The position numbers and the translations under genes were made by a program. Positions 1-8,093 of a stretch of 64,000 nt of DNA are shown piece after piece (within the stretch, counting starts at the first letter, position 1; each line of letters starts with the position of its first letter). The DNA is taken from assembly GCA_039029395.1 (NCBI GenBank), contig JBCCGG010000022.1:1-64000 (forward strand), written 5' to 3'. This DNA is from JBCCGG01 sp039029395 (lineage in GTDB: Bacteria > Pseudomonadota > Alphaproteobacteria > Kiloniellales > JAKSDN01). The notes under the pieces are model-generated. The model saw only the letters and a list, made by a program, of their open reading frames with translations, was not told where the DNA came from and made no database searches.

Positions 1-167
1 ATGTTGTTCGGCGCCTGGGCGTTGCCCTTGTGGTAGACCACCTTGCCGTCGCGCACATAGACCTCGGTCGGGCAGGTCCAGGGGCAGGTGAAGCAGAAGC
101 TCTTGACCACCTCCGCGCCCTTGATCTCGGCGATGCGCTCCGAAAGCGGCTGATCCTGGTGCCCCAT
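1..167 (-). CDS. Molybdopterin oxidoreductase, N-terminal fragment
   Basis: This gene runs off the left edge, so only the first 55 codons are visible. The start is the ATG complementary to 165-167, preceded by a good ribosome binding site (GGGAGGA). The peptide has a C-x2-C-x3-C cluster (FCFTCPWTCPTEV) followed by VRDGKVV, the typical N-terminal 4Fe-4S (or 3Fe-4S) domain of DMSO-reductase-family molybdopterin enzymes. No Tat signal precedes the cysteines, so it is either cytoplasmic or exported with a partner. The substrate cannot be told from this fragment. It is transcribed divergently from the methyl-THF methyltransferase gene. A sulfite, thiosulfate or formate enzyme would all be possible. 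Confidence 0.72.
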   Translation of the reverse strand, partial: MGHQDQPLSERIAEIKGAEVVKSFCFTCPWTCPTEVYVRDGKVVYHKGNAQAPNN

Positions 168-447
168 GCCCGCTATCCTCCCTCGCAACAGCAACCCACG
201 CCTAGCGCGCAGGACACTAGGCCGATCAACGTTAATGGAAGGTCCACTCTAGCGCAAATGAGCGACACCAGGCCGGGCAGATTGGACTTCACCCAGAATG
301 CCCCCCCTGCTTGGCGCGCATGACGGATCGCCGCATCCTCTGGTAAGGTCACGCGATCGTCCCTCGACCGGGGCGTCAGGGGGACCGGCCGCGTGATCGG
401 TTGCGCCCAGGATCACTTTAAGGACGCAGGAGCAGGAGTATCGGGCC
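168..447. other. Divergent intergenic region
   Basis: About 280 bases lie between two divergent starts, the molybdo-enzyme on the left and the corrinoid methyltransferase on the right. I see no convincing ORF, no clear -35/-10 pair, no B12-box-like riboswitch core and no strong hairpin. It presumably holds the promoters for both genes. Confidence 0.4.
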
Positions 448-1455
448 ATGGTGGCGCCAAAGGACACACCGCTGATCGTGATCGGGGAGAACATCAACAC
501 GACCCGGCGCATCCGCGCGGATTCGAAGAACATCGTCAAGCAGAACGGCAAGGCCTATTGGCGCTATACCGATCTCGACGGCTCGGAGGGCCTGTTCGAC
601 GTCACCGAGCAGTATCCCGATGACGAGAAGAAGGTCGCCTCGGCGCGCATCGGTCATATCGGTCAGGGGGTGCGCGATCAGGACCTGAAGTTTCTCAATT
701 GGGCGATCATGTCCCAGGTCAACGCCGGCGCGCACATCATCGATCTCTGCGTCGACGAGCTCTCGGTCTATCCCGAAGAGCGCCACGACTACATGCGATG
801 GATCATCAAGACCGCGCAGACGATCTGCCCGGAAGCGACCTATGCAATCGATTCCTCCGATCCGGAAACCATCAAGGCCGGACTGGAGGTCTACGATCAG
901 TCGCTCTCCCGCCCGGCGATCAATTCGGTCAGCCTAGAGCCCGGACGGGATGTGGTGATCGACATCGGCAAGGAAGCCGGCGCCTACATATTCGCCAACG
1001 GTTCCGGCAGCTCGGGCATGCCCCAGGACGCGCAGGAGCGGATCGACCACTTGACCCAAATCATGTCCATGATGGACGAGCGCGGCGTGCCCATGGAGGA
1101 CCGCTTTCTAGATCCTCTGGTTTTCCCGATCGGCGCCGGGCCCGATTACGGCAATCACTTCCTGGATGCGGTGCGCGAGTTGCGCAAGCTCTATCCCGAG
1201 GTTCATATCTTCGGCGGCTTGTCCAACGTCTCCTTCGGTCTTCCCCGGCGCAAGCTGCTCAACGACGCTTTCATCATGTTGTCCGTGATGGCCGGTTGCG
1301 ACACCGTGATGATCGACCCCTTGATGAACGACCCGCTCGATTACGTCGAGTTCAAGTATGCCGCCAACGTCATGACGGCGACCGACGAATATGGCCTGAA
1401 ATTCCTGAAATACGTCCGTGGCCAAGCGAAGAAAAAGGCCCTACAGCCGGCTTAA
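448..1455 (+). CDS. Methyltetrahydrofolate:corrinoid methyltransferase (pterin-binding, MeTr/MtgA type)
   Basis: The 335-residue protein has the dihydropteroate-synthase-like TIM barrel of corrinoid/THF methyltransferases. It opens with LIVIGENINTT, the pterin-binding first strand, and carries conserved acidic stretches (AHIIDLCVDE, AIDSSDPETI) and a late IFGGLSNVSFGLP loop seen in the MeTr family (AcsE, MtgA). Such enzymes move a methyl group between a corrinoid protein and tetrahydrofolate in the cytoplasm. The start ATG has an AGGAG-type site upstream. It faces the leftward corrinoid protein operon at 1.5-7.3 kb and is accompanied by a MetF-like gene at 10 kb, so a methylcorrinoid to THF direction (methyltransferase II) is the most likely role. 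There is an insertion around residues 35-70 compared with minimal MeTr enzymes. Confidence 0.85.
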   Translation: MVAPKDTPLIVIGENINTTRRIRADSKNIVKQNGKAYWRYTDLDGSEGLFDVTEQYPDDEKKVASARIGHIGQGVRDQDLKFLNWAIMSQVNAGAHIIDLCVDELSVYPEERHDYMRWIIKTAQTICPEATYAIDSSDPETIKAGLEVYDQSLSRPAINSVSLEPGRDVVIDIGKEAGAYIFANGSGSSGMPQDAQERIDHLTQIMSMMDERGVPMEDRFLDPLVFPIGAGPDYGNHFLDAVRELRKLYPEVHIFGGLSNVSFGLPRRKLLNDAFIMLSVMAGCDTVMIDPLMNDPLDYVEFKYAANVMTATDEYGLKFLKYVRGQAKKKALQPA

Positions 1456-1507
1456 GCGCCTTTCCTTCTGATCGCTTTACTTCGCTCGGATTTGATTCGG
1501 TCTCGCG

Positions 1508-1753
1508 CTAGCTTGCGGCCTCGAGGATCTTGCTCCGGGCAACCGTTTCCGAATGGCCGCAAACGTCACAAGCGACGATCGCGCCGATGATGCCCTCTGG
1601 GCCGATTTCGCCGCCGACCTCGTGGGCGTTGGTGCCGTATTTCTCCCAGATCTTCACGGTTACGCCGGAATCCCCGCAGCGCTCGCAGGCCGTGCCCGTG
1701 CCGTAGAGCGCGACGAACTTTTGTCGTTCCTCGTTTGTCAGATTCCGACTCAT
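1508..1753 (-). CDS. Small zinc-ribbon protein
   Basis: This 81-residue protein is the last gene of the leftward corrinoid operon. Two CxxC pairs (CERCGDSG and CDVCGHSE) are about 35 residues apart, the spacing of a zinc ribbon. The start at ATG 1753 is chosen over an upstream in-frame TTG because GAGGAGG lies about 8 bases before it. I do not recognise a named family. Position beside a CobW metallochaperone and a zinc-dependent type methyltransferase suggests a metal or regulatory role, which is inference only. Confidence 0.6.
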   Translation of the reverse strand: MSRNLTNEERQKFVALYGTGTACERCGDSGVTVKIWEKYGTNAHEVGGEIGPEGIIGAIVACDVCGHSETVARSKILEAAS

Positions 1754-1808
1754 CCCCTTGGCCTCCTCGTCGTTCAAAACCCAAGCATGCCGAACGCAGA
1801 TCCGCCCG

Positions 1809-2489
1809 CTACATTAGCATGCGCATGTCCTTCTGTCGCTGCTGGACGTAGGCCCGTATGGCGATCTCGGCGGCCGAGCCGTCGCGGCGCGCGATCGCTT
1901 CCGAGGTCTCCAGCGCCATGGTCGAATGGGCCTGGGCCATGGCGTGCCAGTCGCCCTTCATCTTGGCGATGTAGAACCAAAGCCTCAGGTGCAAATTGAA
2001 GATCCGCAAGAGAGTGTCGGCGATATGTAGGTTGCCGCAGGCTTCGCCTAGCAGTTGGTAGAACGCCCGGTCGAGCTCCACATAGGCGGAGACGTCACCG
2101 CCGGTCGCATGGCCCGCCAATTCGTCCGCCAGACTGCGCAGCCGGGCGACCTGTTCTTCGCTGGCACGGTTTGCCGTGAGCCGCGCCGCCTCGCCGTCGA
2201 CCAGACCGCGGAACTCATAGATATCGCGTGTGCCGCTGGCCGTGATCTCCGCGACCGCCATCCCACGGTGCGGGAAGTGCACCACCAGTCCCTCGGCGAC
2301 CAACCGGTGCAAGGCTTCGCGGATCGGCGTTCGGCCGACGCCGAGCTCCTTGGTGAGCTCCCGGTCGAGCAGCATGCTGCCCGGGGCGAGCTCGAGGCGT
2401 GTGATGCGATCGACCAGCATGCCGTAGGCGCGCTCGGCATGCGAGCGGGCCGGAGGGGCCTGCTGGGCGGCTTGCGCCACGACAATCAC
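1809..2489 (-). CDS. GntR-family transcriptional regulator, FadR subfamily
   Basis: The 226-residue protein has an N-terminal winged helix (about residues 12-75, with GVGRTPIREALHRLVAEGLV, the classic GntR recognition helix) and an all-helical FCD ligand-binding domain after it (YEFRGLVDGEAARL, then H-rich AHSTMALET). The start is a GTG that overlaps the TGA of the CobW gene as GTGA, so the two are translationally coupled. It is probably the local regulator of the corrinoid operon, sensing a carboxylate or metal-bound ligand through FCD. Candidate sites are the AT-rich elements at about 7.31 and 8.42 kb. Ligand unknown. Confidence 0.85.
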   Translation of the reverse strand: MIVVAQAAQQAPPARSHAERAYGMLVDRITRLELAPGSMLLDRELTKELGVGRTPIREALHRLVAEGLVVHFPHRGMAVAEITASGTRDIYEFRGLVDGEAARLTANRASEEQVARLRSLADELAGHATGGDVSAYVELDRAFYQLLGEACGNLHIADTLLRIFNLHLRLWFYIAKMKGDWHAMAQAHSTMALETSEAIARRDGSAAEIAIRAYVQQRQKDMRMLM

Positions 2490-3472
2490 GCCGCGCCCTC
2501 CTTCGCTCTCGCCGTGGCGAGCGCACGCTCGAAATGGTCCCGCTCCAGTGCGTCGCCGATGAAGACCAGATAGTGACGCTCGCGGGGCTCGGCCGCTGTG
2601 ATTTCCAACTCGCCCATGGCGAACTGTACCAGCCAATGGGCGCCCTCTAGGCGAACGTAGCCCTTAGCCCGCCACAGACCGGCCGGCGCCTTGGCGAAGA
2701 GCTCGGTGAGGGCCGCCCGGTCCAAGGGATCGGGGACATCGAGCACGAAGGACTCCGCGGGCGCGTGCAGCCCGCCGTGCTCGTGCTCATGGTCATGATC
2801 GTGGTCATGATCGTGGTCGTGGTCTTGATGGCCGTGACCGCTTTCCAGCTCCGCATAGCGGACCAGGGCGTCGCTCGGCGGGCCGTCGAGCACTTCGAGC
2901 AGATCGATGTCACAGCGCTCGGCATAGCGCACCAGCGCGTCCTCGTTCAGGTCCTCGACCTCCTCACGCACCTCCTCGACCAGATCCACCGGTGCCAGGT
3001 CGAGCTTGTTGAGCACCACCACGTCGGTCTTCTCCACCTGGGCCTCGTAGAACGGCCCCAGCATTTCGCGGATCTTGAGGAACTTCGGCACGTCGACCAC
3101 GGTGACCAAGGGCCCGATGTCGAAGCGTTCTCGGAAGCCGGGCTCGGCGAAGCTGGAGAGCACCTCCTCCGGCTCGGCTACGCCGGTCGCCTCGATCACG
3201 ATGTGGTCGAGCGGCGCGCTTTCCGCCAACTCTTCCACCGCGGACAGCAGGGAGCCCTTCAGGGTGCAGCAGAGACAGCCCGAGGTGAGCTGGATCAAGT
3301 CGATGTTGTTGCCGGTCAAGATGTCGCCGTCGACGCCGACGTCGCCGAACTCGTTGACGATCAGGGCCATGCGCCGCTTCGGGCCCCAGTCCTCCAGGAT
3401 ACGCCGGGCCAGTGTCGTCTTGCCGGAGCCGAGAAAACCGAAAAGCAGATCGATACGCGTCTTTTTCGTCAT
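2486..3472 (-). CDS. CobW/COG0523 G3E GTPase metallochaperone with His-rich tract
   Basis: The 328-residue protein carries a P-loop GFLGSGKTT (residues 12-20), the CxCC metal motif SGCLCC (Cys66, Cys68, Cys69), the GTP-specificity motif NKLD (155-158), an alternating His/Asp/Glu tract (about 213-236) and the C-terminal CobW domain (about 245-328). G3E GTPases deliver zinc, cobalt or other metals to target proteins. The start ATG overlaps the stop of the RACo-like gene (ATGA), and its own stop overlaps the FadR gene. Embedded in a corrinoid methyltransferase operon, it may load zinc on methyltransferase I or help with the cobalt cofactor. That target is inference. Confidence 0.88.
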   Translation of the reverse strand: MTKKTRIDLLFGFLGSGKTTLARRILEDWGPKRRMALIVNEFGDVGVDGDILTGNNIDLIQLTSGCLCCTLKGSLLSAVEELAESAPLDHIVIEATGVAEPEEVLSSFAEPGFRERFDIGPLVTVVDVPKFLKIREMLGPFYEAQVEKTDVVVLNKLDLAPVDLVEEVREEVEDLNEDALVRYAERCDIDLLEVLDGPPSDALVRYAELESGHGHQDHDHDHDHDHDHEHEHGGLHAPAESFVLDVPDPLDRAALTELFAKAPAGLWRAKGYVRLEGAHWLVQFAMGELEITAAEPRERHYLVFIGDALERDHFERALATARAKEGAA

Positions 3473-5370
3473 ACCGCCACTTCCGTCTGTTGGGTTGCAT
3501 GGGCGTCTTTTGGCTTTTGCGAACCGAAACGCATGCCGTCGATGAATAGATCCTGAAAATCCGGCCGCGCGGCCAAGGCGACATGCTCGATGGAGCCGAG
3601 CAGCTCTTCGGCGCGGGTCCATTCCGCCTCGGACAGCAAGGCCATCTGGGCCCCCATCAGGGCCGCATTGCCGACGTAGGAGATGCGCTCCACGGGCATT
3701 TCGGGCAGCAGGCGGATCGCGACCGCGCTGGCAACATCGACATAGTTGCCGAAGCCGCCGCACAACATCAGCTCGGTCACCTGTTCGGGCGCCACCTCCA
3801 TCTCCTTCTGCAGCATCGCGACGCCGGAGAAGATTGCGCTCTTCGCCAGTTGGAGCTGCCGGATATCCCCTTGGGTCAAGGTGATATCCTCGCCTTTGCC
3901 GGAGTCCTCGGCCCAGGCCAGAACGAACGCCGCGCCGTGATCGCTCTTGATGACGCGCTTTGCGACCGCGGCCGGAAGAGTTTCGGTATCACGGGTCATG
4001 GCGCCGGAGGGATTGATTACACCCGCCTCGGTCATGCGCGCACAGGCCTCGATCAGGCCCGAGCCGCAGATGCCGACCGCGGCGTCACCGCCGATCACAC
4101 CGCAGTGCACATCCTGGTCGATCTTGACCCGCTCGATCGCGCCGATGGCGCCGCGCATGCCGTGACGGATCTGCGCCCCTTCGAAGGCCGGCCCGGCCGG
4201 CGCCGAGCAGGCGACCAGACGGTCGCGCGAGCCGATCACCATCTCGCCGTTGGTGCCGATATCGACCAGCACCCGGATCTCCTGGCTGTCGTAGATCCGG
4301 GTCGAGAGCACACAAGCCAAGGCATCCGCCCCGACGAAGCCGGCTAGGATCGGCAGAGTGCAGACATGGGCGCGCGGCGCGGCCTTGAGCGGCAACTCGG
4401 CGGCGGCGAGAGTCTGGGCATCGCGGATCACCGGGGCGTAAGGCGCCAGGCCCAGATAGCTCACATCGATGCCCAGCAGCACATGATGCATGCAGGTGTT
4501 GCCGACCACGACGATCTTGTAGATCTGGCTTGCCGGTATCTCGGCCTCGGCGCAGGCCTCCTTGATCAGATCGTTGAGCGCGTTGAGCGCCTTGCCGCGC
4601 AGCTGCTGGAGATTCTTCGGATTGAACTGGGCGAAGGCGATGCGTGACATGAGATCGGCGCCGAACGGCGCCTGGGGGTTGATCATGCCGACCGCGGCCA
4701 GCTCCTCGCCGGTCTTAAGATCCAGGAGCGAGCCGACGATCGACGTGGTGCCAATGTCGAAGGCCATGCCGTAGCAGTGTTCGGTGGTGTCGCCGGCTTC
4801 TAGATCGACCAGCTGGCCGCGGAACAGAGTGGCGGTGATCTCGCCCTTACGCTCGCGCAGCTTGGCCGGCAGGTCGCGCACCAGCTCTGCCGCGACATGG
4901 CGCGAGGTCAGGCGCTCGCCGAGCGCGGCGAAGACCTCGTCCAAATCGCTGGTCTGGTGATGCTCGCTCTTGGGTGGCTCGACCGTGAGCAGCTGCTTCT
5001 CGACGCCGGCCTCAAGCGCCATCGCGGTCGTGGCCGCGCCGCCGCCGAGGATCTGATAGCCCGATTCGGACTTGGGCGGCATGGGACGGACGGTCGTGTC
5101 ATCGATGAGCTTGGTCTGACAGGCCAGGCGAAAGCGCTCGCGCACGGACTCGAAGCCGAGCTGCAATGTGTCCTGCACGGTCGGCGGCGGTACCGTGCCG
5201 TCCAGCACCTTGACCCGGCAGCTGCGGCAACGCCCGCGCGCACCACAGGTAGCGGGGATTTCGATTCCCGCGCTGTGGGCAGCGTCAAGGATCGTGTCGC
5301 CGCGCGTCGCCGCGACGAGCCGCTCCTGGTCTTGCTCGCAACTGACCCGAAGCTCGACCTTATCGCTCAT
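3469..5370 (-). CDS. RACo-type reductive activator of corrinoid protein (ASKHA, DUF4445)
   Basis: The 633-residue protein has an N-terminal plant-type [2Fe-2S] ferredoxin domain with Cys42, Cys48, Cys51 and Cys84. A linker and an ASKHA ATPase domain follow, containing MAFDIGTTSIVGSLLDL, VVGNTCMHHVLLG and VDIGTNGEMVIG. This architecture is that of RACo, which uses ATP to drive re-reduction of Co(II) corrinoid to the active Co(I) state. It differs from RamA, which has C-terminal 4Fe-4S clusters. It sits 23 bases downstream of the corrinoid protein gene and overlaps the CobW gene. Role: repair of oxidised corrinoid protein in an aerobe. Confidence 0.9.
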   Translation of the reverse strand: MSDKVELRVSCEQDQERLVAATRGDTILDAAHSAGIEIPATCGARGRCRSCRVKVLDGTVPPPTVQDTLQLGFESVRERFRLACQTKLIDDTTVRPMPPKSESGYQILGGGAATTAMALEAGVEKQLLTVEPPKSEHHQTSDLDEVFAALGERLTSRHVAAELVRDLPAKLRERKGEITATLFRGQLVDLEAGDTTEHCYGMAFDIGTTSIVGSLLDLKTGEELAAVGMINPQAPFGADLMSRIAFAQFNPKNLQQLRGKALNALNDLIKEACAEAEIPASQIYKIVVVGNTCMHHVLLGIDVSYLGLAPYAPVIRDAQTLAAAELPLKAAPRAHVCTLPILAGFVGADALACVLSTRIYDSQEIRVLVDIGTNGEMVIGSRDRLVACSAPAGPAFEGAQIRHGMRGAIGAIERVKIDQDVHCGVIGGDAAVGICGSGLIEACARMTEAGVINPSGAMTRDTETLPAAVAKRVIKSDHGAAFVLAWAEDSGKGEDITLTQGDIRQLQLAKSAIFSGVAMLQKEMEVAPEQVTELMLCGGFGNYVDVASAVAIRLLPEMPVERISYVGNAALMGAQMALLSEAEWTRAEELLGSIEHVALAARPDFQDLFIDGMRFGSQKPKDAHATQQTEVAV

Positions 5371-5393
5371 TCAATTGCCGTCTCCTAGGCCGC

Positions 5394-6107
5394 TCAGTCC
5401 CACGCGCCGCGCTGTTCGGCGACCAGTCGCCTGGCCAACTTGACCGCCTCCATGGCGTCCTTGCCCCAGCCGTCAGCGCCGCACTCTTCGGCCCATTCTT
5501 CAGAGGTCGGGGCGCCACCGATCAAGATGTGGACCTTGTCCCGGTGCCCGGCTTTCTCGAACTCCTCGATGGTGACCTTCTGATAGTAGACCGTGGTGGA
5601 CAAGAGCGCGGAGAAGCCGACCAAATCCGCCTTCTCCTCGGCCGCCGTCTCGATGAAGCGGTCCGGATGCACATCGGTGCCCAGATTGATCACGTTAAAG
5701 CCGGCGTTCTCCAGCATGATCGTGACGATGGACTGGCCGATGTCGTGCATGTCGCCCAGCACCGTGCCCATGACAAAGGTGCCGAGCGGCTTCTCCGCGG
5801 CGGCTGCGAGCAGTGGCCGGATCAGCGCCAGGCCCGCCTTCATGGCCCGGGCGGTGATCAGCATCTCCGGAATAAAGATGATCTGCGCGGAAAAGCGGTC
5901 GCCTTGCAGGTTGAAGCCCGGGAAGAGACCGTCGTCGAGGATGATCCTCGGGTCGATGCCCGCTTCAATTGCTTGCTCCACCCGATCGTGCGTATAGGTG
6001 TGATCGCCTTCCTCGACGGCGACCCAAAGGGTCTGCCATTCCCACCCGTCCGGAGCGCGCTCTTCCCAGCCCTCCGGAATCATCAGTACCGGTTCATCTT
6101 CGTCCAT
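5394..6107 (-). CDS. Corrinoid (B12-binding) methyl carrier protein
   Basis: The 237-residue protein has a helical methionine-synthase-type cap (about residues 35-105) and a Rossmann B12-binding domain with GDMHDIG (Asp119, His121, Gly124), the DxHxxG signature whose His is the lower axial cobalt ligand. GFSALLSTT and LIGGAPTS complete the cofactor pocket. An N-terminal extension of about 30 residues is rich in Trp and acidic residues and is unusual. It is the methyl shuttle between methyltransferase I and the THF methyltransferase. It is separated by only 9 bases from the UroD-like gene and 23 from RACo, so these three form the operon core. Confidence 0.9.
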   Translation of the reverse strand: MDEDEPVLMIPEGWEERAPDGWEWQTLWVAVEEGDHTYTHDRVEQAIEAGIDPRIILDDGLFPGFNLQGDRFSAQIIFIPEMLITARAMKAGLALIRPLLAAAAEKPLGTFVMGTVLGDMHDIGQSIVTIMLENAGFNVINLGTDVHPDRFIETAAEEKADLVGFSALLSTTVYYQKVTIEEFEKAGHRDKVHILIGGAPTSEEWAEECGADGWGKDAMEAVKLARRLVAEQRGAWD

Positions 6108-6116
6108 AATAGTTCC

Positions 6117-7286
6117 TCAATCCAACGGATACTTGCCGTAGACGCCGAACTCGCGCTGCGCCTCGAGCATGGTGTAGATGTTCTGCACGGGCACATCGGC
6201 CAGGATGTAGTGCGACGGAGAGAAGATATAGCCGCCGCCAACCGCGAGGTTCTTCATGACGTCCAAGACACCCTTGCGCACGTCCTCGACCTGGCCACGC
6301 GGCAGCAAGCGCTGCACGTCGAAGCCGCCGATGAAGGTGATGTCGTCGCCGTACTTTCTCTTAATGCCCTGTTGGTCCTTGTTGCCGCCGGTCGGCTGCA
6401 TCAGGCCGGAGAGGGTGACGCCCAACTCGATTTCGTCGGGGATAATCGGCGAGTAGTCGCCGCAGGAGTGCAGCTTGATGAAGAGCTCGGAATTCTCCTT
6501 GCGAAACTCTTTGAACATGTAGTCGAAGCGCGGCTTGGCAAGTTCTCGCCACTGCTTGGGCGAGATCATCATGGCTTGCTGGGCACCCACGTCGTCGCCG
6601 ACCCGGATCATGTCGACGCCTAATTTGACCGCGTTCTTGCCGACCTCGGTGTAGTATTCGGTCAAGCCGTCGAGCACGCCTTCGATCAGCTCCGGCTGGT
6701 CGAACATCATGAGAAAGAAGTTCTGGGTGCCGACGATGTGGGCGTAAGCCGCCTCGATCAGGGTCGAGGAGAGGTCGACCATGATGAAGTAGTCGTCCTG
6801 ATAGCGCTCACAGAGCTCCTTGATCGGGTCGAGCAGCGCCGAGTCCGCCGGATCGGGCCAGGTGTAGTTCTTGAGATCCTCCATCGAGGTGATCGGGTGG
6901 AAGTTCGGAAAGTTCTCCGGCACAACCTTGCGCGGCCCCCAAAACTCCTGGGTCTTGGAGAACTCCACCTCTTCCTCAGGCGTGCGGCCCTGCAGGCCGG
7001 ACTTGCCGTAGCCGACGCCGAAGTGGTTGTACCAGGTCTCGCCGATCTCGATCGGCCGGTGGGAGAAGTCCGCGTTGATGCCGATTTGGTAGATGATGGC
7101 GTCATTGCCGAGGCGCAGCTCCAGCTCTGGATTGTGCTTGCGCCCGGTCGCGGCGTCCTCGATGCCGTAGATGCGGGCCAGCTTTTCCTTGGCTTCGTGC
7201 TTCATCCGATAGAGCAGCGGCACACGGTCGACCGGCTCGTGCCGGAGTGCGCGGATAAACCGTTCGCGGGGCAGAAGTTCCTTCAT
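6117..7286 (-). CDS. UroD-family corrinoid methyltransferase (MtvB/MtbA-like)
   Basis: The 389-residue protein belongs to the uroporphyrinogen decarboxylase superfamily, which includes zinc-dependent methyltransferases. It opens with RERFIRALRHEPVDRVP, has IMVDLSSTLIEAAY in the barrel and the zinc motif LHSCGD (His273, Cys275). No cysteine follows Cys275, so the third metal ligand seen as Cys in MtaA/MtbA must be different or absent. True UroD enzymes lack HxCG. Being first in an operon with a corrinoid protein and RACo, it is the likely methyltransferase I that takes a methyl group from a small donor such as a methoxylated compound or methylamine. Donor unknown. Confidence 0.82.
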   Translation of the reverse strand: MKELLPRERFIRALRHEPVDRVPLLYRMKHEAKEKLARIYGIEDAATGRKHNPELELRLGNDAIIYQIGINADFSHRPIEIGETWYNHFGVGYGKSGLQGRTPEEEVEFSKTQEFWGPRKVVPENFPNFHPITSMEDLKNYTWPDPADSALLDPIKELCERYQDDYFIMVDLSSTLIEAAYAHIVGTQNFFLMMFDQPELIEGVLDGLTEYYTEVGKNAVKLGVDMIRVGDDVGAQQAMMISPKQWRELAKPRFDYMFKEFRKENSELFIKLHSCGDYSPIIPDEIELGVTLSGLMQPTGGNKDQQGIKRKYGDDITFIGGFDVQRLLPRGQVEDVRKGVLDVMKNLAVGGGYIFSPSHYILADVPVQNIYTMLEAQREFGVYGKYPLD

Positions 7287-7303
7287 GACGCCATCCCTGC
7301 AGT

Positions 7304-7316
7304 CAGTATATTACAA
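7304..7316. promoter_or_regulatory. Candidate regulator half-palindrome near the corrinoid operon start
   Basis: CAGTATATTACAA contains GTA-ATA-TAC symmetry (TTGTAATATACTG on the minus strand), resembling FadR-type GntR operators. It overlaps the predicted transcription start of the corrinoid operon. The similarity is short and only suggestive. Confidence 0.3.
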
Positions 7317-7320
7317 ATAT

Positions 7321-7349
7321 ATTCTATGTGCTAAAATTTAGATAAGCAA
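7321..7349 (-). promoter_or_regulatory. Sigma-70-like promoter of the corrinoid operon
   Basis: On the minus strand TTGCTT (7344-7349) and TAGAAT (7321-7326) are separated by exactly 17 bases. The spacer holds the perfect palindrome CTAAAATTTAG (7331-7341), well placed for an operator. Transcription would begin near 7314, about 28 bases before the ATG of the UroD-like gene. The block is strikingly AT-rich in a GC-rich genome. Confidence 0.55.
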
Positions 7350-7388
7350 GCGATTCATGTTTGCTAGACCGGTTGCGGCCCGGCCCGG

Positions 7389-8093
7389 TCAATCGGCCCG
7401 GGCCAATCCGAAGATGCCAGAGCGGGACATCTTGGGCGTCATTGCACAGCTTGGCAGCAACTCCATCGGAAGATCACAGCCGTCGAAAAGCCGAAAAATC
7501 GCTGCCTGCTCGGTCAGGTCCCAGCGCACACGCCGTCCCCCATTGTGCAGCCGGTACTCATAGCCCGGCCCCATGCGCAAGGACATGGTGCTGCCGCTGC
7601 GCGCCGCCTCGGCTCGCAGCTCGGCAGCCATCGCCCGCGTCGCGGCCTCGATCGTCAGCCAACCGGCGGTTTCGAGAAACAGAGCGTCCAGCGGCTCGAA
7701 AACGTCCTCGACCAGGGAGCGGACCTTGGCATCGAGGTCCGGCCCGAGGGTCATCAGGAAGGCGAGCAGGCGGTCGCAGCCGGCCAGGCGCTCGTCGAAA
7801 GCGGGGCAGTTGATGATGACACCGCCGTCAAGGCGCAACTCGCCGTCCCTCAAAGACTCAATCTCGACAACCACGCAGCGAGCGGTGGGCGCCGACAGGG
7901 CGGCCGCCTCGATCAACGCTTTCTCCGCTGCTTCGACGATCAGCGGGCGCACCTTGCTGGGGTCGGTGTACTTGTGGATTCGTAAGAGTCTGGGAACGCC
8001 GATTTCCGGCGGCGCGCATGACCAGGCCCGTACCTCGCCGACCGCGATCAGCGCGCCGGGGCTTCCTGCCCCCGCTGCCTCACGTCTTGGCAA
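7389..8093 (-). CDS. Stand-alone MetH-type activation domain (SAM-binding, B12 reactivation)
   Basis: About 234 residues, not recognised as a complete enzyme but matching the activation domain of cobalamin-dependent methionine synthase (PF02965). It has a helical N-terminal half and a C-terminal SLRMGPGYEYR, equivalent to the SAM-binding RxxPGY loop, followed by LTEQAAIFRLFDG and MELLPSCAMTPKMSRSG, the LTES...P..SVSG signature. There is no in-frame ATG near the domain. The TTG at 8093, with AAGG upstream and a 14-base overlap with the preceding gene, is the best start. It may reductively methylate inactive corrinoid with SAM, an alternative to RACo. The start and role are uncertain. Confidence 0.68.
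   Translation of the reverse strand: MPRREAAGAGSPGALIAVGEVRAWSCAPPEIGVPRLLRIHKYTDPSKVRPLIVEAAEKALIEAAALSAPTARCVVVEIESLRDGELRLDGGVIINCPAFDERLAGCDRLLAFLMTLGPDLDAKVRSLVEDVFEPLDALFLETAGWLTIEAATRAMAAELRAEAARSGSTMSLRMGPGYEYRLHNGGRRVRWDLTEQAAIFRLFDGCDLPMELLPSCAMTPKMSRSGIFGLARAD

Noticed and set aside
2774..2835. Short tandem repeat (CATGATCGTGGT-like) as a possible regulatory or mobile repeat
   Set aside because: It encodes the alternating His/Asp tract of the CobW protein in frame, a known feature of metal chaperones, so it is explained by coding.
3473..3763. Longer CobW reading frame upstream of ATG 3472
   Set aside because: It lies within the RACo-like gene in another frame. The P-loop begins 12 residues after ATG 3472, the normal distance, and ATGA coupling supports it.
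7287..7388. Cobalamin riboswitch before the corrinoid operon
   Set aside because: The leader is only about 30 bases from the predicted transcript start and contains no B12-box-like core.
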